This document shows, one piece after another, positions 10,598 through 20,475 of a stretch of 64,000 nucleotides of DNA. Each line of letters begins with the position of its first letter. The first letter of the stretch is position 1. Below the pieces are notes generated by a model. That model did not search any database, was not told the DNA's origin, and was given only the letters and a program-made list of their open reading frames with translations. Made by a program: the position numbers and the translations under genes. The stretch is from Aquatica leii (Eukaryota; Arthropoda; Insecta; Coleoptera; Lampyridae), in NCBI GenBank assembly GCA_035610365.1, contig CM069435.1, positions 11,645,123 to 11,709,122 of the forward strand. Reading direction: 5' to 3'.

Positions 10598-10643
10598 ATC
10601 CACGTAGGTGGCGTTGACCACCAATTTTGCAATTCAATCTTAT
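10598..10643 (-). repeat. 46-bp inverted repeat, right arm
   Basis: Starts ATCCACGTAGGTGG and ends TTCAATCTTAT. It is an exact reverse complement of 10293-10338. Confidence 0.97.
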
Positions 10644-10652
10644 ATCAAACGT

Positions 10653-11606
10653 ATATAACTATGTCGCAGAAGCAGACAAGCAAGATGTTACTGTTATAGT
10701 TTTAACTCATTCAAACATAGAACATTTGTTTGCCGAATTTTAAATACCAGAAGGTTTAAAAAAATTGTTTACTTATAGTGGGTTTGATAATTACTCTATT
10801 TCTCTTTTGCAAGAAAATGATAAAAACTTTAAACACAAAACACCATCAAAGCATAAAGTGCAATTAACAGCTCTTACAAAAAAATTTTGATTAATTTTAA
10901 GATCTAAAGCTACAAAGAATCAGATAAAACTTAAACTTTGTGGATGCGTTTGCACCTGTGCAGCCGAAACTAACCGGGAAATTTCGATCTCTAAAAGAAG
11001 AAGAGAAAATGAGAGAGAAATGTCCTTGGTACTATAGATACGCAAAAACATAATGACCAAAAAGCTACCAAAAAAAAAATTGTTAGTCACATCAAAAAAG
11101 TAGTAGGTCAAAGTGGTGATCAAGAAGATATACCCGAGCACAGTATTTCCGTTTCAGTTGATGACAATTTTTTCTCAACGATACATTTTGGATGCATTCT
11201 TAGACCAAGAAATAGATGTTTTGAAAATAGTGTATTTAATCTGTTGTACTACATTCTTTCTGAGATTATAGAGGCAGTGGTTGGTTTGCAATAATTTTAG
11301 TGTAACTAAGAATTTTATAACTCCATCTACCTATGTATGTATAGAGCTGAACGGGTATGGTCTATTACTTCAATTAGAAAAATTCAAGAAAGCCATATGT
11401 TTCTTCCTTGGTTGTACGATAGTCAGCCATGCAAAAAAATATTTAGAGAAACCGGATCTATGACGACTACATACTACACCATGGTTAACTACAGTTTGAC
11501 AGTTAAACTAAAAAGATTGAACCGTATTCATACAAGTTTAATAAGAGGGCTTATTGTAGCATCGAGTGGAACTAGTGCTACAATTCCTTTTATTAAACGT
11601 GTGTAA
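10653..11606 (+). pseudogene. Unclassified transposase-like fragment, copy 1
   Basis: Readable pieces on the plus strand include DVTVIVLTHSNIEHLFAEF, a middle part with DDNFFSTIHFG, and at about 11390-11560 a stretch MFLPWLYDSQPCKKIF followed by SMTTTYYTMVNYSL and KLKRLNRI. The same succession occurs at 14841-15092, where the motif is SQPCE. I recognise the S-Q-P-C-E plus R-S-M-T-S-T arrangement from uncharacterised insect and cnidarian proteins. It resembles the region around the last catalytic Glu of RNase H-fold transposases. The Glu is Lys here. No superfamily is assigned. Confidence 0.5.
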
Positions 11607-11802
11607 TATATTATTTTTTCTACTTTGCATTTAAAAATATGAAATTTCTTGTAGAAATCTGTATTTTTGACATGTAGGGACTTTTAATAACTATAGTATG
11701 TGACAAATCTAAAAATTTAACTGCTTTTGTTTTAAACAAGTTTGGTTTTAAATAAAATTCTTTAAAACTATTAAAACTTTAACTTACAAATTAATTCAAA
11801 AT

Positions 11803-12538
11803 ATGGAACAGGAAAATATTTCGTGAACACGTCCAGAAATTAGAGCAGCAGCTGCTGATGCTGTTAATAAACTTCTTCAAGCAAAATCAAAATCAATTTA
11901 TGATAAAGAATACAACACGCTCGATTCATGGTGCCTGAAAATGTGTGTTAAAACGAAAATGTATTACTTGCTTATTACGATGAAATGAGCAAAACGAAGA
12001 AATTATCCACATTATGGGTGTCTTATAGCATGTTACGTGCTTGCTTAAATGTATATAAAAACGAGAACATCTCAAAGTTTGCGAGGTTGCAAGGATTCCT
12101 AAAACAACAGTCAATAGGTTATCAACCTAAAAAATCTAATATTCTGCAAAGTTCGGAAATAGATCGTTTCATACAAGAAACAGATGACTTGCCTTATTTG
12201 ACAATTACGGTGATTCTACTTCTCATGTGTAAAATCTTTTGTGTACTAGTATACATTTTCAGGTTATGTTATGCTATGAACTGTTAAACATGACTCTTGA
12301 TGATGTGAAATTTAGAGACGAATTCATCATTGTTAATATTTCTAAAACAAAAAACCATTCACCAAGAATGTTTGTAATTAGCGAGTTACAGTGGATTCAT
12401 TTAATATAAAAATGTTTAAATCTACGACCTGTAACTGCTACCACAAAAAGATTTTTTAACATACCTTAAGGGACGTTGCTTATCAAGTCGAATTGGTATT
12501 AATAAAAAGGGCAAGTTCCAAAAACTATCAAATACAAA
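11803..12538 (+). pseudogene. Tyrosine recombinase (Crypton-like) remnant
   Basis: From an ATG at 11803 the pieces read TRPEIRAAAADAVNKLLQAK and YDKEYNTLDSWC, then in another frame (11985-12287) STLWVSYSMLRACLNVYK, GFLKQQSIGYQPKKS and EIDRFIQE. Past a break come YELLNMTLDDVKFRD, TKNHSPRMFVI, LNLRP and RFF, and GINKKGKFQKLS. This is the order seen in Crypton-type and KIAA1958/ZMYM-like recombinase domains. The Arg of the first active-site box is not preserved before ELL, and the region with the terminal Arg and Tyr is missing. It ends where the MICU fragment begins. Confidence 0.65.
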
Positions 12539-13001
12539 TCAATCGAAAAATGACGGTGTTGAATCCTTAATACACTTAATAATTGACTGCATAAACTTAA
12601 CAAACCCAGTATCTTTCGGTTTTTCTAGTCCTCTTAGTAATCTATTTTTCATTACAGCCACAAATTCGCGATTACTTAATTGACTATCCGGTTCTCATCA
12701 AATATTGTAAACACGACGTGTATGATGTGGTCACTAAGATCTACATGAGCAACAGTTTTTGCAACGTGCTTTAAAGTCAATTCATGGATAGATGCTCCAG
12801 CTATGTGATAAAATTAAGTGCCGACATCATTAATATTATTTAAAAAATGAAAGAAATTGAGATAGTCTTCTTTGGATATTTCATGACCGTGATCTCGAGC
12901 TTTTTCTTTTCTGGAAATCTGCTATATGCTAGAAGTAAATCTGTGAAATCGGATTCGCTAATTTTTCCTTCTTCAATCGGATGTTTGCGTTCAAACTCCA
13001 A
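12539..13001 (-). pseudogene. MICU-type mitochondrial calcium uptake protein, intronless C-terminal pseudogene
   Basis: On the minus strand: LEFERKHPIEEGKISESDF, then LLLAYSRFPEKKK, ISKEDYLNFFHFLNNINDV, FYHIAGASI, LKHVAKTVAHVDLSDHI, VVFTIFDEN, LSNREFVAVMKNRLLRGLEK and PKDTGFVKFMQSIIK, ending at TGA (12539-12541). This is the C-terminal half of MICU1/MICU3-type gatekeepers of the mitochondrial calcium uniporter, including the second EF-hand region. The known order is kept without intron-like gaps. There is a small deletion after PEKKK, a stop before FYHIAG and a frameshift in the EF-hand loop. It looks like a 5'-truncated processed pseudogene. Confidence 0.85.
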
Positions 13002-13289
13002 ACTGGTTGACGACATAGAATTCGTAGTCGCGTGGTGGAATTTGTGTAACTGCTTTGTGGTTTTTCGAAGATTTATTTACCAATAGTAAATAAGTAAGTA
13101 AAATAATATATAGGTATACGGCAAGCTTTCCCTGCGTACAATCTATTTTAATTTTATTATCCAATAATCAACTTAACAAGTGTTGCTTGTACACTCAATA
13201 TTATTGAGGTTGAATGGTGCGACAAATTTTGAGAGTTAAAATTCTAGTTTCGGCGAAGATTTGCACCTTCCAAAATACCTGAAGTAACT
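13002..13289. other. No recognised feature
   Basis: AT-rich DNA between the MICU fragment and the next transposase-like element. Nothing supported. Confidence 0.5.
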
Positions 13290-13940
13290 TTTAAAATATA
13301 ATGAATTTGAGAATATACATTCTTTGTCAACTTTTTGCGAGGAAAGATACACAGAGATTTTAGAAAATTATGCCAACCATGATCTAGTTAATTTATTGGG
13401 AGACGATGAAAATAAGATTTCTTCTGAATATATTACAAGCACATCGAGTTGTTTAAAATAGTAGAGGAACATAGAAGACTTTTGAGAATTTTGATTGAAG
13501 CGTGTAAAGCTCGACTGGAAACCTATAATAACACAAATACTAAAAGATTCAATTACACAGAAAATGAATAATAAGAGCACTCGGAAGAGCATATCCGAAA
13601 CTATCAAAAGTGGTAGGAATATAAATCAAAAATATAGAAGAATATAATTTAAAAAGATTCCAAAAATTATCAAATCACATTCCTAAATAATTTGAAGGAT
13701 GGAAATTTAAATTGCGAATCATTGTCTCAATTGCAACATCCTGATGTAAAAATAAGAAACAACTGTGCATTTATAAGATGATCAAAATATCAATTTGTTT
13801 CTACATCACTGCCTCAGACTGATAATTGAAAACAAAAATGGGTTTTGTCGAATGTGAACCGGCTTTAGAGAACTCATTTTAAAACTAGTAAAGGTCAAAT
13901 TAAAAAAATCTCATTTAAAGACTCGATCCTTTTATCATTT

Positions 13941-14375
13941 TTGCTACCAACGAGGGTACAATCACCTAACAATACAATGCAGTCAATTCAATCGTCTACA
14001 TACAGCATATCTAATGATACTGCGGATGTTGTCTCTACCAACTACGAAAACATGACAATCAGCTTAGAAGATTCACCTTCTACTATCATTCACTTAGATG
14101 ATCAAAATGAACTATCATTTGCAAACGAAAACCCAACTACTCTTCAAAACGAGAACAACAACATTATTGTTAGTACAATACTTTTGAGTACGCCCATGAA
14201 TCCTGAGAAGACACATAAAAGAAAAAATCAAGCATTCATTTCAAGGTACTTAATTTTTGGCAGAAATCAGACTAAAATAACAGACTCTTGCGAACTTGAT
14301 GGTCATATCGTCCAAGTTATGAGTCGAGACAATAATATTGAAAAAACACTTCTGGATTCATCTGAATTAAAATGA
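13941..14375 (+). pseudogene. Hypothetical Ser/Thr-rich segment of the unclassified element
   Basis: The 144-codon open frame is rich in Ser, Thr and Asn and has an acidic tail. No domain is recognised. It sits between the N-terminal helical part and the SQPCE core on the same strand, so I read it as the low-complexity middle of the same transposon protein rather than as a gene. Confidence 0.35.
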
Positions 14376-14840
14376 ACTGGTTTGAACAGTAACGAAAACG
14401 GTAACATAAGTAAAAGTGATGATGGAATCGGTTCAAAGGAATAGTAATTGTACGCCAAATAATAAATTTACAAAAGCATTGAAAAAAATTAGTTAGCAAT
14501 AACATCATAAATTAAGATGTTCTGTTAAAAACGATCGAGAACTTTGGGAGAGATGTACACTTTATCACCAAACCTTACTTAGATAGTAAGAGAAGATGAA
14601 TTTTGAAGCTGCCACGTTAGTGTCTTTCAAAATATGTCAGATATTTAAAGAACGGTACAACATTTAAAACTCATGCAAAAAATTGAACAATCATTCCTGG
14701 ATAAATCACTAACCTAAGCTGACCGAATATATAACATATGGTAATACATATTCTTCCTTCGATGTTGGAGACATTGGATTTTTTTAAAACAGCACACCGA
14801 AGAAAATGTTATTACATCTAACACATACATCGGAGTAGAA

Positions 14841-15092
14841 TTGAATGGACGTGGACTTTGGATTTTACTGGAAAAATACAGACAAAATTCGGACCGGTTC
14901 TTGCCTTGGTTATTTTCAAGTCAACCGTGTGAAAAGATCTTTCGACAAATGCGTTCTATGACAAATACCTATTCAACGGTTCTAAAATTTTCGATTTTAG
15001 ATATTCTACGAAGACTATCAAGAATTCAAATGATCAACGAGATAGTGTCGGCTTTAGGTAAACTACAATTTTCCAAGAGAACAAAATATTAA
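14841..15092 (+). pseudogene. SQPCE transposase-like core, copy 2
   Basis: The 83-residue frame contains NGRGLWILLEKYRQ, FLPWLFSSQPCEKIFRQMRS and MTNTYSTVLKFSILDILRRL. The Glu of SQPCE would be the last acidic residue of an RNase H-type active site if the assignment is right; copy 1 has Lys there. The frame closes at 15092 but similarity to the family resumes downstream. Confidence 0.5.
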
Positions 15093-15960
15093 GCTCGTTA
15101 ATATCGCTAAACGTTTTAATTAAGATATACTATCAACTGAAGAAATAAATAATATTTTATTACAGGATGCGCAGGTAGATAAGTTTGGGATGGAACCTAC
15201 CACTGTACCAATGAATCTTTTATAACCATTCATTTAAAAATGGGACAGAAGCAAGAAGAGCATTAGGATTCGGATTCAAGTGTAGAACAAAATTAGAACC
15301 ATAACCAGGAGAATAACTCAGAAACTGATATTGAAGATATAACAGGAGCTAATGTCTGGAAAGATTTAGATCATTTTAATCTAAAAGATTTTAGTGATGT
15401 TAATGACAGTGTTCTACGAAAACATTACAACCAATCATCAAGTGTCAAATTACGTACCGGCAAAGAAATGATTGTAAAAAAATGTAGCCCATGTTGGTTT
15501 CTGTCGGAGAACCATAGAAAACTGTCAATAGATAGACTTTTGCGAATGAAAGCAATAGGAACTCAATAAGATAATAAAAATGTCACCAAAACCTCCTATA
15601 AAATTATAACTATAGCGACTAATAGAAAAAGAACCAATGCGAAAAGAATGATTTTTCAGGAGAAATAGAGGACAGTATGAGTGTATCAGATAGCGATGCC
15701 GAAAATATTTCCGAAAGTGAAAACAGTTGTGGTGATAATCGCGAAAAAGAATCAGACAAAAAAGAAATTCCAACAAATTGTTAACTAAAATTGAAAAATA
15801 TTATACTATATATTATGAAGACCAATGGTACATAGGTAATGTAATCAGTAAATCAGATGGGGATACATTTGGTATCAAATTCTTGAAAAAATCGTTAGAT
15901 AATTACTTCTAGCCAAAAACAGATGATATCCAGAAAGTCAAATATAAATATTTTAAACAA

Positions 15961-16689
15961 TCTACTCGAATCTACTAATAAGAGATGATTATTTCCAGAT
16001 TTTTGTTTAATTAAAAATTTATACTATCCGTACGTATATCACATGATAGGAAAAGTTATTGTTTCAAGATAATTATGCTGTATTTCAAGTCTTAATTTGT
16101 AATAAAAAATTAATTTTATTTTTACACTATGTCTTCTTATAATATGATTTCCCATAATTTGTGATTTCAAATTCAATTCAAATTCAAACAGCAAAGTACG
16201 AAATAGTCAGAAATTATACAATTATATACGATATATGATTCCTAAATCATCTTTACAAATTAGCAGGAATTCTTCGCAGTCTGTAAGAGATTACGTGCAA
16301 ATCCTCGCAGTCTGTTTGCAATCGCAAGACTTCCGCAATACGTGTACATTTTTTGCATTGTGAAACACCCCTCGTTTAATTGACAGTATTTAATTTATTT
16401 TCAAATCTTTTTAGTACAACTCAAACTTCTAACCCCATGAATACTAAGTACTCTTAATCCTTTCTGATTTTTAATATGTTTGACCGCATTGACAAATGAT
16501 ATTTGTGATTTTGACATCATTCCATTCGTGTAAAAAATTCAATGCTGCCACTTATGAGAACAGAAATTTTACTAAAAACGGTGTCACAATGAGTTACATT
16601 TTCGGTGTCACAATTAAGTAATTATAAACGCAAAGTAGAAAAAAGTAATTAATGATATTACCAATGATTTAGGTAGGTAACCAACATAA
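15961..16689. other. AT-rich DNA without a recognised gene
   Basis: Short local repetition at 16260-16330 (TTCGCAGTCTGTAAGAGA / CCTCGCAGTCTGTTTGCA) and a repeated GGTGTCACAAT at about 16578-16614. No gene seen. Confidence 0.45.
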
Positions 16690-17154
16690 CTTTTAGGCTT
16701 TTACATAAAATTAGCAATTTTTTTCAGGCAACTTTTTCTGTTTTACCCGTGAAGTAAACAATCATTTAGGATCAGGATCAAATATTATTCATGAAATTCC
16801 ATCCACTTGTACATTAGAATATCCCAAACAGGATGCTAGTCAAGACGCCACTGCTCTCTGAATGATTTTGAATGAGCAACTGCATGAGAGTAGCTTTGAA
16901 GTGTTAACTACCAAATTATCAGTTGCTACCAAATATGATAAGAATAACTCCTCAGATGTATCTCTAACGGATGCTGAACCTATGGCGAACAGGAGGTTTC
17001 TGATAATGAATTTTACGAAGACTCTCTTCGTCATTGTCAAGATGACTCTTCAATATTTGCTAATTTAGAAACCTTCAACATTTAAGATTATTGCCAAAAG
17101 AGTACAAATATCAAATCAGACAATCAAAAACCATATAAAATTTAAAACTAAATA

Positions 17155-17162
17155 CTCATTAC
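17155..17162 (+). repeat. 8-bp target duplication CTCATTAC, left
   Basis: CTCATTAC directly precedes the left hAT end and is repeated at 19644-19651. Confidence 0.85.
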
Positions 17163-19643
17163 TAAACAGCGGACAGTCAGGCAAATACCTGGAGCCTGTC
17201 TATTTTGCCTTTTTGTGTAACTTTTTGTCTTTTTTGCCTTTTTAAAGAGTATTATTTTATATTGCCTTTTTACATATAAATTTTGAAATGTTTGTGTAAA
17301 CGGTGTTTTAATAGGTAGATGACAATAACGCATTACAGAATTTTACTTAAGTTACGTACAATAATATAATTAACAATTTTTGCTCAAAAGGTCTTACCAC
17401 AAACCTATAAGTAACAACAGAGATTTTCATGTTTTGTTAAACAATGGTTTCCAGAAAACATTAAATACAAAAGCCGCTTACAGAGAAGAATTATTGTAAG
17501 AATTTATACTCGGATTATGTACAATGACAGGCAACAGAACACTATTTACAAAACCGGAAGGATTTCGGAATGAATCATATTTTATAGGTCTATTCAGTAC
17601 CTAAGTAAAGCAAACAAATATAGATAATTTTAATTCTGTCAGGTGGGATTCCTTTAATAACTGAAACACATGACTAAAATATTCTTTGTTTGTTATAAAT
17701 ACCTGTGATATATTCACACTGTGATAGGCTATTGCTGTTGGGCTGTGAGTAAGTTTTAAAAAATACCACCTAATAAACAATCAAAATATGAAAATAATTA
17801 CAAGTGGAGTAAATTGGACAATAATTTAACAACCGACGGGGAAAACCTTTTTTGTCAAGTTTGTTCAAAATCAGTAAATTTGTATTATCTTAATTTAAAA
17901 GCTTTTAATTACTAGTATATGTATTATTTTAGATCGGTGCTACTAAAAAGTACCATGTAAAACAACACTTGGGTAGTGGTTTACATTTAAAAAATATTTA
18001 AAAAACTATGAAACAACCATTGTTAAAAAACGTTATAGAAGATCAACAGAATAAACCTGGCCCATCAAAAACAACTTTTGCTCTAGATTTGTGCGAAGCG
18101 TTGGTGTCAGCTCAAATTCCTCTTAAAAAACTTGATAATATCAATTTTCTCAATTTCCTCAAAAAATACACCGAACAAGTAGTTCCAGATGAATCAACTT
18201 TGAGAAAAAATTATTTAGACATATGTTACCAATCGGTCAGCAGTTTAATTAAAGTATTAATAGTTTTCAAAATGCTAGTTTACCTTTTAGAAAATACAGA
18301 CAATACGGAATGACATTGGGGACCATTACATTTGGACTTCGGCTGATGAAACAACCGACTGCAGAGGTCGATATATAGCAAATTTTGTAGTTGGTAAATT
18401 GTCTGAACTAGAACCAGGAAAAGCTCATTTGCTAGCATCCAAAGAAATTCCACAGACCAATCACAAAACAGTTGCAAATTTGTTCGATGATTGTTTATGT
18501 AAATTTTTTTTTAATAATTGATTAATATAATCCAATCTATTAATTACAATTATATAATTTTATGTTTGTAAGGCTTCTGTATCTAAATGACGTAAAAAAA
18601 GAAAAGGTTTTCTTATTCGTAACCGATGCAGTACGTTATATGATCAAATCCGCTCAGGCATTACAAATATTTATCCGAATTTAAAACATTTAACTTGTCT
18701 AGCACATGGAATACATAGGGTGTGTGAATTCATTAGAGACGAATTTGCAATAGTAAACAAGTTTTTGATTATTGGATCTTGTTTCAGGTTTTTGTGAAAG
18801 CACCATTACGGGCAAGGGCCTATAAAGAAAAACTTCCAGATGTTAAACTTCCACCGGAACCTATCATAACAAGATGGGAACTTGGTTATCTGCTTGCATT
18901 TTTTATGCCACACATTTTGAAAAAATTAAAGAGGTACAGTTCATACTATAATCTGACATTGTTTTATACATTAATTGAATTGTCTTACTTCAGGTGGTTG
19001 AATTATTTGACGAGACGGCATCTGCAGCAATTGCTAAATCTCAAAAAGCTTTTAATGACGAAACTGTTAAGAGAGAACTAGTTTTTATAAAAACACACTT
19101 TTCCGGCATTGCTGACGAATTAAAGAAGCTAGAAAAAAGCGAAACCACAATGACCGAATCTTTCGCTACATTCGAAAGAATAAGGACAATTATAAGAGCA
19201 TGTCCAGGGACTATAGGAAGAAAAATTAATCAAAAATTAGATTACGTCACATCAAAAAACCTTTCCTTTGATCTCTTTAAACAACTGACTGAAATTCAAA
19301 AAGGGGTGGTCATGAAGCCTCAACGGAAAATATTTTTAACAATAACAGAAACATCGGCATTAAAATCTGCTCCACTAACATCTTGTGATGTCAAAAGAAC
19401 TTTTTCCTTCTATAAAAATATTTTAAATGATACAAGGCAACAGCTTCTTGGTCAAAATATTGAAAAATATTTGATTTGTGCTTAGGAAAATATTAGCACT
19501 TAATAAACATTGTAAAACAAAAAAATAAACTGTAAATTATTTTAATAGATATTTGTGCCCTTTTTATTGTCTTTTTGGCAGGTTTAGAATGCTTTTATGC
19601 CATCTTTTTTGGTATTTTTTCTTGCCTTACTATCCGCTCTTTA
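17163..19643 (+). mobile_element. hAT element (CGGBP1-like type) with TIRs and duplication
   Basis: The element is 2481 bp. Left end TAAACAGCGGACAGTC (17163 onward, 22 bp) pairs with the reverse complement of the right end (19622-19643), TAAAGAGCGGATAGTA, with three mismatches over 22 bp. Both ends are flanked by CTCATTAC. Subterminal TGCCTTTTT-type repeats lie at about 17205-17280 and 19555-19625. An 8-bp duplication and TA/CA-G type ends fit the hAT superfamily. Confidence 0.85.
17763..19485 (+). pseudogene. hAT transposase with short introns (broken)
   Basis: The N-terminus reads PPNKQSKYENNYKWSKL; the codon before it is ATA (17763-17765) where ATG is expected. A CxxC zinc finger (LFCQVCSKS) is separated from its histidines (YHVKQHLGSGLH) by a GT-AG interval at 17874-17932. 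Then come DLCEALVSAQIPLKKLDNI, SADETTDCRGRYIANFVVG (first catalytic Asp), FVTDA after a candidate intron (18499-18573), HLTCLAHGIHRVCE, and the C-terminal dimerisation segment APLTSCDVKRTFSFYKNIL. A further GT-AG interval is 18934-18993. The order matches CGGBP1-like hAT transposases. Frame errors remain after splicing. Confidence 0.8.
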
Positions 19644-19651
19644 CTCATTAC
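19644..19651 (+). repeat. 8-bp target duplication CTCATTAC, right
   Basis: CTCATTAC directly follows the right hAT end. Confidence 0.85.
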
Positions 19652-20387
19652 CCAACTAAGAGTGAAATTACACCCGGGATAAAAAGTCAGGCAAAACACA
19701 AAAAATGCAAATTCTAAATCTATTAAAAACAAAAATATAAAGATCCATAGAAACTCAAAAAACAGATCTCTAGATACGGATATAGATTGATAGTGACAAC
19801 GCAACACAATCGTATGTGATTAATGACACATGTGACGACATGAATATCATTGGCACAAGTCTCGAAGACGAACCAGACGATCCCACATCTCAATATATAC
19901 TACATGAAATATATCCCATTAAGGAAGCGTACTATGCAATTTGTATGATATCAAATGGTATATAGGACGAGTTTTGGGACTAAGCGAAAACCAATCATGC
20001 ATCAGTAAATTTCTACAAGCAGATTTGGGCACTTTCGTGGGACCAAAGAATGAGGACATTCAGGAAGTGGAGAACAAATATATATATCACGAACCTATTC
20101 AACTTTTAGGAAATAATCCATTTTGCATAATCCGTTTCTATTAAATAAACTGATAGATTAATAATAATAAAACAATTTAAACAATTCAGACGTTTACACG
20201 TTTAATATGAATTTCGGGTAGTTGTTTATTTTTTTTACATTAACGTTAAAAATAATAAAAGTCTAAAGTTTAAAAGTTCTTGTTTTTTACTTTTTAGAAT
20301 CAGCAATAATTGTTTCTGAAATGAGGTATCCAAACAACGTTCCTGTAATCTTAATATACTCAGTACACCAAACAATATTAATAATTG

Positions 20388-20475
20388 CAGTCCGTGACAG
20401 TAATTGGCAGTCAGAAGTAATAAATGGAAATCATAAGCAGTCAATGACAGTCAAAGCAGTCAGTGACAGTACCTA
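20388..20475 (+). repeat. Degenerate CAGTCA/GACAGT repeat cluster
   Basis: GCAGTC-x-GTGACAGTA, GGCAGTCAGAAGTA, GCAGTCAATGACAGTCA and GCAGTCAGTGACAGTA follow one another with irregular spacing. No function is implied. Confidence 0.6.

Larger units (their letters stand above)
10293..10643. mobile_element. 351-bp unit with 46-bp perfect inverted repeats and internal ribozyme
   Basis: 10293-10338 and 10598-10643 are exact reverse complements over 46 bp; the match stops abruptly on both sides. The 259-bp interior has no coding potential but holds a hammerhead ribozyme motif on the minus strand and a second, imperfect inverted repeat (about 10481-10510 against 10571-10597) that extends ribozyme stem I. 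No clear target duplication is seen. It could be a small non-autonomous element, a remnant of a Penelope-like terminal repeat, or a retrozyme-like unit. Confidence 0.7.
13290..15960 (+). mobile_element. Unclassified DNA transposon-like element, copy 2 (longer)
   Basis: A run of broken plus-strand frames belongs together: an N-terminal part around 13440-13560 (VEEHRRLLRILIEACKARL), a Ser/Thr/Asn-rich middle (13941-14375), the SQPCE core (14841-15092), a segment FNLKDFSDVNDSVLRKHY to SSVKLRTGKEMIVKK and LSIDRLLRMKAIG (about 15370-15570), and a C-terminal QWYIGNVISKSDGDTFGIKF domain (about 15800-15960). The core matches copy 1 and the C-terminus matches 19941-20144. I found no terminal repeats. 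Confidence 0.5.
16690..20144 (+). mobile_element. Unclassified element fragment split by a hAT insertion
   Basis: Left part 16690-17162 reads TIIHEIPSTCTLEYPKQDASQ-like frames and a 68-codon frame. Right part 19644-20144 reads MNIIGTSLEDEPDDPTSQ and, at 19941-20144, IKWYIGRVLGLSENQSC, ADLGTFVGPKNEDIQEVENK and QLLGNNPF. That last domain matches the C-terminus at 15800-15960, so this is probably a relative of the 13290-15960 element. The hAT element with its duplication sits between the halves. Confidence 0.45.

Noticed and set aside
20388..20475. CAGT-rich cluster as a possible CRISPR-like or regulatory array
   Set aside because: Irregular units without constant repeats or spacers; eukaryotic context.
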